NCBI GenBank assembly: GCA_964057225.1 | Contig: OZ059900.1 | Location: 16,879,638 to 16,943,637 of the forward strand | Length of the DNA stretch: 64,000 bases | From: Auanema rhodensis | Lineage: Eukaryota; Nematoda; Chromadorea; Rhabditida; Rhabditidae | Direction: 5' to 3' | Part shown: positions 24,139 through 38,900 of the stretch, piece by piece | Layout: every line of letters starts with the position of its first letter | Numbering within the stretch: the first letter of the stretch is position 1 | Notes under the pieces: model-generated | Seen by the model: only the letters and a program-made list of their open reading frames with translations | What the model was told of the DNA's origin: nothing | Databases searched by the model: none | Translations under genes and position numbers: made by a program

Positions 24139-26669
24139 GAAGCTTGATATAATTGAGTAAACTAAGTCGTATTGTAATAAAGCTGTCATTCAAATGTTTG
24201 CGTATTGCGTACTGCCTGTTTCCAATTATATTATCAGTGCAGGCTCTGAAAGTTTTTCATTATCAAGGAATCGCGTTCTAAATATTATAACTCGCGTACT
24301 GGAAAGTTAATTAAAAAAAGAAACGAAACTATCCTTGCTATCATCTATTGCACAAACAGTCCGTGTTCATGAAGCTTGATATGATTGAGTAAACTAAGTC
24401 GTATTGTAATAAAGCTGTCATTCAAATGTTTGCGTATTGCCTGTTGCCAGTTATATTATCAGTGCAGGCTCTAAACATTTTTCATTATGAAGCAATCGCG
24501 TTCTAAATATGATAACTCGCGTACTGGAAAGTTAATTAAAAAAAGAAACGAAACTATCATTGCTATCATCTATTACACAAGCAGTCCCTGTTCATGAAGC
24601 TTGATATGATTGAGTAAGCTAAGTCGTATTGTATTAAAGCTGTCATTCAAATATTTGCGTATCGCGTACTGCCTGTTTCCAGTTATATTATCAGTGCAGG
24701 CTCTAAAAATTTTTCATAATCAAGGAATCACGTTCTAAATATTATAACTCGCGTACAGGAAAGTTAATTAAAAACAGAAACGAAACTATTATTGCTATTA
24801 TCTATTACACAAACAGTCCGTGTTCATGAAGATTGGTATGATTGAGTAAACTAAGTCGTATTGTAATAAAGCTGTCATTCAAATGTTTGCGTATTGCCTG
24901 TTGCCAGTTATATTATCAGTGCAGGCTCTAAACATTTTTCATTATGAAGCAATCGCGTTCTAAATATGATAACTCGCGTACTGGAAAGTTAATTAAAAAA
25001 AGAAACGAAACTATCATTGCTATCATCTATTACACAAACAGTCCCTGTTCATGAAGCTTGATATGATTGAGTAAGCTAAGTCGTATTGTATTAAAGCTGT
25101 CATTCAAATATTTGCGTATCGCGTACTGCCTGTTTCCAGTTATATTATCAGTGCAGGCTCTAAAAATTTTTCATAATCAAGGAATCACGTTCTAAATATT
25201 ATAACTCGCGTACAGGAAAGTTAATTAAAAACAGAAACGAAACTATTATTGCTATTATATATTACACAAGCAGTCCGTGTTCATGAAGCTTGATATAATT
25301 AAGTAAACTAAGTCGTATTGTAATAAAGCTGTCATTCAAATGTTTGCGTATTGCGTACTGCCTGTTTCCAATTTTATTATCAGTGCAGGCTCTGAAAGTT
25401 TTTCATAATCAAGGAATCACGTTCTAAATATTATAACTCGCGTACAGGAAAGTTAATTAAAAACAGAAACGAAACTATTATTGCTATTATCTATTACACA
25501 AACAGTCCGTGTTCATGAAGATTGGTATGATTGAGTAAACTAAGTCGTATTGTAATAAAGCTGTCATTCAAATGTTTGCGTATTGCCTGTTGCCAGTTAT
25601 ATTATCAGTGCAGGCTCTAAACATTTTTCATTATGAAGCAATCGCGTTCTAAATATGATAACTCGCGTACTGGAAAGTTAATTAAAAAAAGAAACAAAAC
25701 TATCATTGCTATCATCTATTACACAAACAGTCCCTGTTCATGAAGCTTGATATGATTGAGTAAGCTAAGTCGTATTGTATTAAAGCTGTCATTCAAATGT
25801 TTGCGTATTGCGTACTGCCTGTTTCCAATTATATTATCAGTGCAGGCTCTGAAAGTTTTTCATAATCAAGGAATCACGTTCTAAATATTATAACTCGCGT
25901 ACAGGAAAGTTAATTAAAAACAGAAACGAAACTATTATTGCTATTATATATTACACAAGCAGTCCGTGTTCATGAAGCTTGATATAATTGAGTAAACTAA
26001 GTCGTATTGTAATAAAGCTGTCATTCAAATATTTGCGTATCGCGTACTGCCTGTTTCCAGTTATATTATCAGTGCAGGCTCTAAAAATTTTTCATAATCA
26101 AGGAATCACGTTCTAAATATTATAACTCGCGTACAGGAAAGTTAATTAAAACCAGAAACGAAACTATTATTGCTATTATCTATTACACAAACAGTCCGTG
26201 TTCATGAAGATTGGTATGATTGAGTAAACTAAGTCGTATTGTAATAAAGCTGTCATTCAAATGTTTGCGTATTGCGTACTGCCTGTTTCCAATTATATTA
26301 TCAGTGCAGGCTCTGAAAGTTTTTCATTATCAAGGAATCGCGTTCTAAATATTATAACTCGCGTACTGGAAAGTTAATTAAAAAAAGAAACGAAACTATC
26401 CTTGCTATCATCTATTGCACAAACAGTCCGTGTTCATGAAGCTTGATATGATTGAGTAAACTAAGTCGTATTGTAATAAAGCTGTCATTCAAATGTTTGC
26501 GTATTGCGTACTGCCTGTTTCCAATTATATTATCAGTGCAGGCTCTGAAAGTTTTTCATTATCAAGGAATCGCGTTCTAAATATTATAACTCGCGTACTG
26601 GAAAGTTAATTAAAAAAAGAAACGAAACTATCCTTGCTATCATCTATTACACAAGCAGTCCGTGTTCAT

Positions 26670-27119
26670 GAAGCTTGATATAATTGAGTAAACTAAGTCG
26701 TATTGTAATAAAGCTGTCATTCAAATGTTTTAGTATTGCCTGTTTCCAGTTATATTATCAGTGCAGGCTCTAAAAATTTTTCATTATGAAGGAATCACGT
26801 TCTAAATATAATAACTCGCGTACTGGAAAGTTAATTGAAAAAAGAAACGAAATTATCATTGCTATCATCTATTACACAAACAGTCCGTGTTCATGAAGAT
26901 TGGTATGATTGAGTAAACTAAGTCCTATTGTAATAAAGCTGTCATTGAAATGTTTTAGTATTGCCTGTTTCCAGTTATATTATCAGTGCAGGCTCTAAAC
27001 ATTTTTCATTATGAAGCAATCGCGTTCTAAATATGATAACTCGCGTACTGGAAAGTTAATTAAAAAAAGAAACAAAACTATCATTGCTATCATCTATTAC
27101 ACAAACAGTCCCTGTTCAT
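26670..27119 (+). repeat. Pair of unusual 225-bp B monomers (TTTTAGTATTG form)
   Basis: Two adjacent units (26670-26894 and 26895-27119) read GTTTTAGTATTGCCTGTTTCC. They lack the 7 bp, as B3 does, but keep the TTTCC of B1/B2 and replace TGCG with TTAG. The first also has GAAGGAATCACG, TATAATAAC and ATTGAAAAAAG. The second has AAGTCCTATTG and then a B3 tail. The combination is seen only here in the window. Confidence 0.8.
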
Positions 27120-28729
27120 GAAGCTTGATATGATTGAGTAAGCTAAGTCGTATTGTAATAAAGCTGTCATTCAAATATTTGCGTATCGCGTACTGCCTGT
27201 TTCCAGTTATATTATCAGTGCAGGCTCTAAAAATTTTTCATAATCAAGGAATCACGTTCTAAATATTATAACTCGCGTACAGGAAAGTTAATTAAAAACA
27301 GAAACGAAACTATTATTGCTATTATCTATTACACAAACAGTCCGTGTTCATGAAGCTTGATATGATTGAGTAAACTAAGTCGTATTGTAATAAAGCTGTC
27401 ATTCAAATGTTTGCGTATTGCCTGTTGCCAGTTATATTATCAGTGCAGGCTCTAAACATTTTTCATTATGAAGCAATCGCGTTCTAAATATGATAACTCG
27501 CGTACTGGAAAGTTAATTAAAAAAAGAAACGAAACTATCATTGCTATCATCTATTACACAAGCAGTCCCTGTTCATGAAGCTTGATATGATTGAGTAAGC
27601 TAAGTCGTATTGTATTAAAGCTGTCATTCAAATATTTGCGTATTGCGTACTGCCTGTTTCCAGTTATATTATCAGTGCAGGCTCTGAAAGTTTTTCATTA
27701 TCAAGGAATCGCGTTCTAAATATTATAACTCGCGTACTGGAAAGTTAATTAAAAAAAGAAACAAAACTATCATTGCTATCATCTATTGCACAAGCAGTCC
27801 GTGTTCATGAAGCTTGATATAATTGAGTAAACTAAGTCGTATTGTAATAAAGCTGTCATTCAAATGTTTGCGTATTGCCTGTTGCCAGTTATATTATCAG
27901 TGCAGGCTCTAAACATTTTTCATTATGAAGCAATCGCGTTCTAAATATGATAACTCGCGTACTGGAAAGTTAATTAAAAAAAGAAACAAAACTATCATTG
28001 CTATCATCTATTACACAAACAGTCCCTGTTCATGAAGCTTGATATGATTGAGTAAGCTAAGTCGTATTGTAATAAAGCTGTCATTCAAATATTTGCGTAT
28101 CGCGTACTGCCTGTTTCCAGTTATATTATCAGTGCAGGCACTAAAAATTTTTCATAATCAAGGAATCACGTTCTAAATATTATAACTCGCGTACAGGAAA
28201 GTTAATTAAAAACAGAAACGAAACTATTATTGCTATTATCTATTACACAAACAGTCCGTGTTCATGAAGATTGTTATGATTGAGTAAACTAAGTCGTATT
28301 GTAATAAAGCTGTCATTCAAATGTTTGCGTATTGCGTACTGCCTGTTTCCAATTATATTATCAGTGCAGGCTCTGAAAGTTTTTCATTATCAAGGAATCG
28401 CGTTCTAAATATTATAACTCGCGTACTGGAAAGTTAATTAAAAAAAGAAACGAAACTATCCTTGCTATCATCTATTGCACAAGCAGTCCGTGTTCATGAA
28501 GCTTGATATAATTGAGTAAACTAAGTCGTATTGTAATAAAGCTGTCATTCAAATGTTTGCGTATTGCGTACTGCCTGTTTCCAATTATATTATCAGTGCA
28601 GGCTCTGAAAGTTTTTCATTATCAAGGAATCGCGTTCTAAATATTATAACTCGCGTACTGGAAAGTTAATTAAAAAAAGAAACGAAACTATCCTTGCTAT
28701 CATCTATTGCACAAACAGTCCGTGTTCAT

Positions 28730-30102
28730 GAAGCTTGATATTATTGAGTAAACTAAGTCGTATTGTAATAAAGCTGTCATTCAAATGTTTGCGTATTGCC
28801 TGTTGCCAGTTATATTATCAGTGCAGGCTCTAAACATTTTTCATTATGAAGCAATCGCGTTCTAAATATGATAACTCGCGTACTGGAAAGTTAATTAAAA
28901 AAAGAAACGAAACTATCATTGCTATCATCTATTACACAAGCAGTCCCTGTTCATGAAGCTTGATATGATTGAGTAAGCTAAGTCGTATTGTATTAAAGCT
29001 GTCATTCAAATATTTGCGTATCGCGTACTGCCTGTTTCCAGTTATATTATCAGTGCAGGCTCTAAAAATTTTTCATAATCAAGGAATCACGTTCTAAATA
29101 TTATAACTCGCGTACAGGAAAGTTAATTAAAAACAGAAACGAAACTATTATTGCTATTATCTATTACACAAACAGTCCGTGTTCATGAAGATTGGTATGA
29201 TTGAGTAAACTAAGTCGTATTGTAATAAAACTGTCATTCAAATGTTTGCGTATTGCCTGTTGCCAGTTATATTATCAGTGCAGGCTCTAAACATTTTTCA
29301 TTATGAAGCAATCGCGTTCTAAATATGATAACTCGCGTACTGGAAAGTTAATTAAAAAAAGAAACGAAACTATCATTGCTATCATCTATTACACAAACAG
29401 TCCCTGTTCATGAAGCTTGATATGATTGAGTAAGCTAAGTCGTATTGTATTAAAGCTGTCATTCAAATATTTGCGTATCGCGTACTGCCTGTTTCCAGTT
29501 ATATTATCAGTGCAGGCTCTAAAAATTTTTTCATAATCAAGGAATCACGTTCTAAATATTATAACTCGCGTACAGGAAAGTTAATTAAAAACAGAAACGA
29601 AACTATTATTGCTATTATCTATTACACAAACAGTCCGTGTTCATGAAGATTGGTATGATTGAGTAAACTAAGTCGTATTGTAATAAAGCTGTCATTCAAA
29701 TGTTTGCGTATTGCCTGTTGCCAGTTATATTATCAGTGCAGGCTCTAAACATTTTTCATTATGAAGCAATCGCGTTCTAAATATGATAACTCGCGTACTG
29801 GAAAGTTAATTAAAAAAAGAAACGAAACTATCATTGCTATCATCTATTACACAAACAGTCCCTGTTCATGAAGCTTGATATGATTGAGTAAGCTAAGTCG
29901 TATTGTACTAAAGCTGTCATTCAAATATTTGCGTATCGCGTACTGCCTGTTTCCAGTTATATTATCAGTGCAGGCTCTAAAAATTTTTTCATAATCAAGG
30001 AATCACGTTCTAAATATTATAACTCGCGTACAGGAAAGTTAATTAAAAACAGAAACGAAACTATTATTGCTATTATCTATTACACAAACAGTCCGTGTTC
30101 AT
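28730..30102 (+). repeat. B3+B1 dimer higher-order repeat (457/458 bp, three copies)
   Basis: Three consecutive dimers at 28730-29186 (457 bp), 29187-29644 (458 bp) and 29645-30102 (458 bp). Each is a B3 unit followed by a B1 unit whose head reads GATTGAGTAAGC. The extra base in dimers 2 and 3 is a sixth T in CTAAAAATTTTTTCATAATC. The unit at 29187 has AATAAAACTG, and the B1 of the third dimer has TACTAAAGC instead of TATTAAAGC. The same dimer recurs singly elsewhere. Confidence 0.82.
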
Positions 30103-31037
30103 GAAGATTGGTATGATTGAGTAAACTAAGTCGTATTGTAATAAAGCTGTCATTCAAATGTTTGCGTATTGCGTACTGCCTGTTTCCAATTATATTATCA
30201 GTGCAGGCTCTGAAAGTTTTTCATAATCAAGGAATCACGTTCTAAATATTATAACTCGCGTACAGGAAAGTTAATTAAAAACAGAAACGAAACTATTATT
30301 GCTATTATATATTACACAAGCAGTCCGTGTTCATGAAGCTTGATATAATTGAGTAAACTAAGTCGTATTGTAATAAAGCTGTCATTCAAATGTTTGCGTA
30401 TTGCGTACTGCCTGTTTCCAATTATATTATCAGTGCAGGCTCTGAAAGTTTTTCATAATTAAGGAATCACGTTCTAAATATTATAACTCGCGTACAGGAA
30501 AGTTAATTAAAAACAGAAACGAAACTATTATTGCTATTATATATTACACAAGCAGTCCGTGTTCATGAAGCTTGATATAATTGAGTAAACTAAGTCGTAT
30601 TGTAATAAAGCTGTCATTCAAATATTTGCGTATCGCGTACTGCCTGTTTCCAGTTATATTATCAGTGCAGGCTCTAAAAATTTTTCATAATCAAGGAATC
30701 ACGTTCTAAATATTATAACTCGCGTACAGGAAAGTTAATTAAAAACAGAAACGAAACTATTATTGCTATTATCTATTACACAAACAGTCCGTGTTCATGA
30801 AGATTGGTATGATTGAGTAAACTAAGTCGTATTGTAATAAAGCTGTCATTCAAATGTTTGCGTATTGCCTGTTGCCAGTTATATTATCAGTGCAGGCTCT
30901 AAACATTTTTCATTATGAAGCAATCGCGTTCTAAATATGATAACTCGCGTACTGGAAAGTTAATTAAAAAAAGAAACAAAACTATCATTGCTATCATCTA
31001 TTACACAAACAGTCCCTGTTCATGAAGCTTGATATAA

Positions 31038-31736
31038 TTGAGTAAACTAAGTCAACGAAGTCGTATTGTAATAAAGCTGTCATTCAAATATTTGCGTATT
31101 GCGTACTGCCTGTTTCCAATTATATTATCAGTGCAGGCTCTGAAAGTTTTTATAATCAAGGAATCACGTTCTAAATATTATAACTCGCGTACAGGAAAGT
31201 TAATTAAAAACAGAAACGAAACTATTATTGCTATTATCTATTACACAAACAGTCCGTGTTCATGAAGATTGGTATGATTGAGTAAACTAAGTCGTATTGT
31301 AATAAAGCTGTCATTCAAATGTTTGCGTATTGCGTACTGCCTGTTTCCAATTATATTATCAGTGCAGGCTCTGAAAGTTTTTATAATCAAGGAATCACGT
31401 TCTAAATATTATAACTCGCGTACAGGAAAGTTAATTAAAAACAGAAACGAAACTATTATTGCTATTATCTATTACACAAACAGTCCCTGTTCATGAAGCT
31501 TGATATAATTGAGTAAACTAAGTCAACGAAGTCGTATTGTAATAAAGCTGTCATTCAAATATTTGCGTATTGCGTACTGCCTGTTTCCAATTATATTATC
31601 AGTGCAGGCTCTGAAAGTTTTTATAATCAAGGAATCACGTTCTAAATATTATAACTCGCGTACAGGAAAGTTAATTAAAAACAGAAACGAAACTATTATT
31701 GCTATTATCTATTACACAAACAGTCCGTGTTCATGA
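31038..31736 (+). repeat. 240/231-bp B dimer segment, early copy
   Basis: Three units in the order 240, 231, 240. The 240-bp form has a 9-bp insertion (AAGTCAACGAAGTCG for AAGTCG) and lacks the C in TTTTTCATAATC. The 231-bp form lacks only that C. The context from about 30.3 to 31.7 kb matches 34.0-35.4 kb at an offset of 3,706 bp. Because of the length changes, each unit is open in one frame for 72-75 codons from a TTG, ending at TGA in TTCATGA. I regard those frames as accidental. Confidence 0.85.
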
Positions 31737-33583
31737 AGCTTGATATAATTGAGTAAACTAAGTCGTATTGTAATAAAGCTGTCATTCAAATGTTTGCGTA
31801 TTGCCTGTTGCCAGTTATATTATCAGTGCAGGCTCTAAACATTTTTCATTATGAAGCAATCGCGTTCTAAATATGATAACTCGCGTACTGGAAAGTTAAT
31901 TAAAAAAAGAAACAAAACTATCATTGCTATCATCTATTACACAAACAGTCCCTGTTCATGAAGCTTGATATGATTGAGTAAGCTAAGTCGTATTGTAATA
32001 AAGCTGTCATTCAAATATTTGCGTATCGCGTACTGCCTGTTTCCAGTTATATTATCAGTGCAGGCACTAAAAATTTTTCATAATCAAGGAATCACGTTCT
32101 AAATATTATAACTCGTGTACAGGAAAGTTAATTAAAAACAGAAACGAAACTATTATTGCTATTATCTATTACACAAACAGTCCGTGTTCATGAAGATTGG
32201 TATGATTGAGTAAACTAAGTCGTATTGTAATAAAGCTGTCATTCAAATGTTTGCGTATTGCGTACTGCCTGTTTCCAATTATATTATCAGTGCAGGCTCT
32301 GAAAGTTTTTCATTATCAAGGAATCGCGTTCTAAATATTATAACTCGCGTACTGGAAAGTTAATTAAAAAAAGAAACGAAACTATCCTTGCTATCATCTA
32401 TTGCACAAACAGTCCGTGTTCATGAAGCTTGATATGATTGAGTAAACTAAGTCGTATTGTAATAAAGCTGTCATTCAAATGTTTGCGTATTGCGTACTGC
32501 CTGTTTCCAATTATATTATCAGTGCAGGCTCTGAAAGTTTTTCATTATCAAGGAATCGCGTTCTAAATATTATAACTCGCGTACTGGAAAGTTAATTAAA
32601 AAAAGAAACGAAACTATCCTTGCTATCATCTATTGCACAAGCAGTCCGTGTTCATGAAGCTTGGTATAATTGAGTAAACTAAGTCGTATTGTAATAAAGC
32701 TGTCATTCAAATGTTTGCGTATTGCGTACTGCCTGTTTCCAATTATATTATCAGTGCAGGCTCTGAAAGTTTTTCATTATCAAGGAATCGCGTTCTAAAT
32801 ATTATAACTCGCGTACAGGTAAGTTAATTAAAAACAGAAACGAAACTATTATTGCTATTATCTATTACACAAACAGTCCGTGTTCATGAAGATTGGTATG
32901 ATTGAGTAAACTAAGTCGTATTGTAATAAAGCTGTCATTCAAATGTTTGCGTATTGCGTACTGCCTGTTTCCAATTATATTATCAGTGCAGGCTCTGAAA
33001 GTTTTTCATAATCAAGGAATCACGTTCTAAATATTATAACTCGCGTACAGGAAAGTTAATTAAAAACAGAAACGAAACTATTATTGCTATTATATATTAC
33101 ACAAGCAGTCCGTGTTCATGAAGCTTGATATAATTGAGTAAACTAAGTCGTATTGTAATAAAGCTGTCATTCAAATGTTTGCGTATTGCGTACTGCCTGT
33201 TTCCAATTATATTATCAGTGCAGGCTCTGAAAGTTTTTCATAATCAAGGAATCACGTTCTAAATATTATAACTCGCGTACAGGAAAGTTAATTAAAAACA
33301 GAAACGAAACTATTATTGCTATTATATATTACACAAGCAGTCCGTGTTCATGAAGCTTGATATAATTGAGTAAACTAAGTCGTATTGTAATAAAGCTGTC
33401 ATTCAAATATTTGCGTATCGCGTACTGCCTGTTTCCAGTTATATTATCAGTGCAGGCTCTAAAAATTTTTCATAATCAAGGAATCACGTTCTAAATATTA
33501 TAACTCGCGTACAGGAAAGTTAATTAAAAACAGAAACGAAACTATTATTGCTATTATCTATTACACAAACAGTCCGTGTTCAT

Positions 33584-33808
33584 GAAGATTGGTATGATTG
33601 AGTAAACTAAGTCGTATTGTAATAAAACTGTCATTCAAATGTTTGCGTATTGCCTGTTGCCAGTTATATTATCAGTGCAGGCTCTAAACATTTTTCATTA
33701 TGAAGCAATCGCGTTCTAAATATTATAACTCGCGTACAGGAAAGTTAATTAAAAACAGAAACGAAACTATTATTGCTATTATCTATTACACAAACAGTCC
33801 GTGTTCAT
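33584..33808 (+). repeat. Hybrid B monomer (B3 head, B1/B2 tail)
   Basis: The unit begins as B3 (AATAAAACTG, GCCTGTTGCC, AAACATTTTTCATTATG, GCAATCGCG) and switches to AATATTATAAC, CGTACAGG, AAAAACAGAAACG and ATTATTGC, typical of B1/B2. The switch lies near 33715-33725. It sits immediately before the left edge of the ~11-kb duplicated block, which makes it a candidate exchange point. Confidence 0.75.
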
Positions 33809-34743
33809 GAAGATTGGTATGATTGAGTAAACTAAGTCGTATTGTAATAAAGCTGTCATTCAAATGTTTGCGTATTGCGTACTGCCTGTTTCCAATTATA
33901 TTATCAGTGCAGGCTCTGAAAGTTTTTCATAATCAAGGAATCACGTTCTAAATATTATAACTCGCGTACAGGAAAGTTAATTAAAAACAGAAACGAAACT
34001 ATTATTGCTATTATATATTACACAAGCAGTCCGTGTTCATGAAGCTTGATATAATTGAGTAAACTAAGTCGTATTGTAATAAAGCTGTCATTCAAATGTT
34101 TGCGTATTGCGTACTGCCTGTTTCCAATTATATTATCAGTGCAGGCTCTGAAAGTTTTTCATAATCAAGGAATCACGTTCTAAATATTATAACTCGCGTA
34201 CAGGAAAGTTAATTAAAAACAGAAACGAAACTATTATTGCTATTATATATTACACAAGCAGTCCGTGTTCATGAAGCTTGATATAATTGAGTAAACTAAG
34301 TCGTATTGTAATAAAGCTGTCATTCAAATATTTGCGTATCGCGTACTGCCTGTTTCCAGTTATATTATCAGTGCAGGCTCTAAAAATTTTTCATAATCAA
34401 GGAATCACGTTCTAAATATTATAACTCGCGTACAGGAAAGTTAATTAAAAACAGAAACGAAACTATTATTGCTATTATCTATTACACAAACAGTCCGTGT
34501 TCATGAAGATTGGTATGATTGAGTAAACTAAGTCGTATTGTAATAAAGCTGTCATTCAAATGTTTGCGTATTGCCTGTTGCCAGTTATATTATCAGTGCA
34601 GGCTCTAAACATTTTTCATTATGAAGCAATCGCGTTCTAAATATGATAACTCGCGTACTGGAAAGTTAATTAAAAAAAGAAACAAAACTATCATTGCTAT
34701 CATCTATTACACAAACAGTCCCTGTTCATGAAGCTTGATATAA

Positions 34744-35913
34744 TTGAGTAAACTAAGTCAACGAAGTCGTATTGTAATAAAGCTGTCATTCAAATATTTG
34801 CGTATTGCGTACTGCCTGTTTCCAATTATATTATCAGTGCAGGCTCTGAAAGTTTTTATAATCAAGGAATCACGTTCTAAATATTATAACTCGCGTACAG
34901 GAAAGTTAATTAAAAACAGAAACGAAACTATTATTGCTATTATCTATTACACAAACAGTCCGTGTTCATGAAGATTGGTATGATTGAGTAAACTAAGTCG
35001 TATTGTAATAAAGCTGTCATTCAAATGTTTGCGTATTGCGTACTGCCTGTTTCCAATTATATTATCAGTGCAGGCTCTGAAAGTTTTTATAATCAAGGAA
35101 TCACGTTCTAAATATTATAACTCGCGTACAGGAAAGTTAATTAAAAACAGAAACGAAACTATTATTGCTATTATCTATTACACAAACAGTCCCTGTTCAT
35201 GAAGCTTGATATAATTGAGTAAACTAAGTCAACGAAGTCGTATTGTAATAAAGCTGTCATTCAAATATTTGCGTATTGCGTACTGCCTGTTTCCAATTAT
35301 ATTATCAGTGCAGGCTCTGAAAGTTTTTATAATCAAGGAATCACGTTCTAAATATTATAACTCGCGTACAGGAAAGTTAATTAAAAACAGAAACGAAACT
35401 ATTATTGCTATTATCTATTACACAAACAGTCCGTGTTCATGAAGATTGGTATGATTGAGTAAACTAAGTCGTATTGTAATAAAGCTGTCATTCAAATGTT
35501 TGCGTATTGCGTACTGCCTGTTTCCAATTATATTATCAGTGCAGGCTCTGAAAGTTTTTATAATCAAGGAATCACGTTCTAAATATTATAACTCGCGTAC
35601 AGGAAAGTTAATTAAAAACAGAAACGAAACTATTATTGCTATTATCTATTACACAAACAGTCCCTGTTCATGAAGCTTGATATAATTGAGTAAACTAAGT
35701 CAACGAAGTCGTATTGTAATAAAGCTGTCATTCAAATATTTGCGTATTGCGTACTGCCTGTTTCCAATTATATTATCAGTGCAGGCTCTGAAAGTTTTTA
35801 TAATCAAGGAATCACGTTCTAAATATTATAACTCGCGTACAGGAAAGTTAATTAAAAACAGAAACGAAACTATTATTGCTATTATCTATTACACAAACAG
35901 TCCGTGTTCATGA
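34744..35913 (+). repeat. 471-bp B dimers (240+231) in copy 1, two and a half units
   Basis: Unit starts are 34744, 34984, 35215, 35455 and 35686, giving lengths 240, 231, 240, 231, 240. The 240-bp units carry the AACG-containing 9-bp insertion. Compared with 31038-31736 (240, 231, 240), one extra 471-bp dimer is present, a simple unequal-exchange gain. Each unit is open for 72-75 codons from a TTG; see the rejected list. Confidence 0.88.
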
Positions 35914-38900
35914 AGCTTGATATAATTGAGTAAACTAAGTCGTATTGTAATAAAGCTGTCATTCAAATGTTTGCGTATTGCCTGTTGCCAGTTATATTAT
36001 CAGTGCAGGCTCTAAACATTTTTCATTATGAAGCAATCGCGTTCTAAATATGATAACTCGCGTACTGGAAAGTTAATTAAAAAAAGAAACAAAACTATCA
36101 TTGCTATCATCTATTACACAAACAGTCCCTGTTCATGAAGCTTGATATGATTGAATAAGCTAAGTCGTATTGTAATAAAGCTGTCATTCAAATATTTGCG
36201 TATCGCGTACTGCCTGTTTCCAGATATATTATCAGTGCAGGCAATAAAAATTTTTCATAATCAAGGAATCACGTTCTAAATATTATAACTCGCGTACAGG
36301 AAAGTTAATTAAAAACAGAAACGAAACTATTATTGCTATTATCTATTACACAAACAGTCCGTGTTCATGAAGATTGGTATGATTGAGTAAACTAAGTCGT
36401 ATTGTAATAAAGCTGTCATTCAAATATTTGCGTATTGCGTACTGCCTGTTTCCAATTATATTATCAGTGCAGGCTCTAAAAGTTTTTATAATCAAGGAAT
36501 CACGTTCTAAATATTATAACTCGCGTACAGGAAAGTTAATTAAAAACAGAAACGAAACTATTATTGCTATTATCTATTACACAAACAGTCCGTGTTCATG
36601 AAGATTGGTATGATTGAGTAAACTAAGTCGTATTGTAATAAAGCTGTCATTCAAATGTTTGCGTATTGTGTACTGCCTGTTTCCAATTATATTATCAGTG
36701 CAGGCTCTGAAAGATTTTATAATCAAGGAATCACGTTCTAAATATTATAACTCGCGTACAGGAAAGTTAATTAAAAACAGAAACGAAACTATTATTGCTA
36801 TCATCTATTGCACAAGCAGTCCGTGTTCATGAAGCTTGATATAATTGAGTAAACTAAGTCGTATTGTAATAAAGCTGTCATTCAAATATTTGCGTATTGC
36901 GTACTGCCTGTTTCCAATTATATTATCAGTGCAGGCTCTGAAAGTTTTTATAATCAAGGAATCACGTTCTAAATATTATAACTCGCGTACAGGAAAGTTA
37001 ATTAAAAACAGAAACGAAACTATTATTGCTATTATCTATTACACAAACAGTCCGTGTTCATGAAGCTTGATATAATTGAGTAAACTAAGTCGTATTGTAA
37101 TAAAGCTGTCATTCAAATGTTTGCGTATTGCCTGTTGCCAGTTATATTATCAGTGCAGGCTCTAAACATTTTTCATTATGAAGCAATCGCGTTCTAAATA
37201 TGATAACTCGCGTACTGGAAAGTTAATTAAAAAAAGAAACAAAACTATCATTGCTATCATCTATTACACAAACAGTCCCTGTTCATGAAGCTTGATATGA
37301 TTGAGTAAGCTAAGTCGTATTGTAATAAAGCTGTCATTCAAATATTTGCGTATCGCGTACTGCCTGTTTCCAGTTATATTATCAGTGCAGGCACTAAAAA
37401 TTTTTCATAATCAAGGAATCACGTTCTAAATATTATAACTCGCGTACAGAAAAGTTAATTAAAAACAGAAACGAAACTATTATTGCTATTATCTATTACA
37501 CAAACAGTCCGTGTTCATGAAGATTGGTATGATTGAGTAAACTAAGTCGTATTGTAATAAAGCTGTCATTCAAATGTTTGCGTATTGCCTGTTGCCAGTT
37601 ATATTATCAGTGCAGGCTCTAAACATTTTTCATTATGAAGCAATCGCGTTCTAAATATTATAACTCGCGTACTGGAAAGTTAATTAAAAAAAGAAACGAA
37701 ACTATCATTGCTATCATCTATTGCACAAACAGTCCCTGTTCATGAAGCTTGATATGATTGAGTAAGCTAAGTCGTATTGTACTAAAGCTGTCATTCAAAT
37801 ATTTGCGTATCGCGTACTGCCTGTTTCCAGTTATATTATCAGTGCAGGCTCTAAAAATTTTTTCATAATCAAGGAATCACGTTCTAAATATTATAACTCG
37901 CGTACAGGAAAGTTAATTAAAAACAGAAACGAAACTATTATTGCTATTATCTATTACACAAACAGTCCGTGTTCATGAAGATTGGTATGATTGAGTAAAC
38001 TAAGTCGTATTGTAATAAAGCTGTCATTCAAATGTTTGCGTATTGCGTACTGCCTGTTTCCAATTATATTATCAGTGCAGGCTCTGAAAGTTTTTCATAA
38101 TCAAGGAATCACGTTCTAAATATTATAACTCGCGTACAGGAAAGTTAATTAAAAACAGAAACGAAACTATTATTGCTATTATATATTACACAAGCAGTCC
38201 GTGTTCATGAAGCTTGATATAATTGAGTAAACTAAGTCGTATTGTAATAAAGCTGTCATTCAAATGTTTGCGTATTGCGTACTGCCTGTTTCCAATTATA
38301 TTATCAGTGCAGGCTCTGAAAGTTTTTCATAATCAAGGAATCACGTTCTAAATATTATAACTCGCGTACAGGAAAGTTAATTAAAAACAGAAACGAAACT
38401 ATTATTGCTATTATATATTACACAAGCAGTCCGTGTTCATGAAGCTTGATATAATTGAGTAAACTAAGTCGTATTGTAATAAAGCTGTCATTCAAATATT
38501 TGCGTATCGCGTACTGCCTGTTTCCAGTTATATTATCAGTGCAGGCTCTAAAAATTTTTCATAATCAAGGAATCACGTTCTAAATATTATAACTCGCGTA
38601 CAGGAAAGTTAATTAAAAACAGAAACGAAACTATTATTGCTATTATATATTACACAAGCAGTCCGTGTTCATGAAGCTTGATATAATTGAGTAAACTAAG
38701 TCGTATTGTAATAAAGCTGTCATTCAAATGTTTGCGTATTGCGTACTGCCTGTTTCCAATTATATTATCAGTGCAGGCTCTGAAAGTTTTTCATAATCAA
38801 GGAATCACGTTCTAAATATTATAACTCGCGTACAGGAAAGTTAATTAAAAACAGAAACGAAACTATTATTGCTATTATATATTACACAAGCAGTCCGTGT

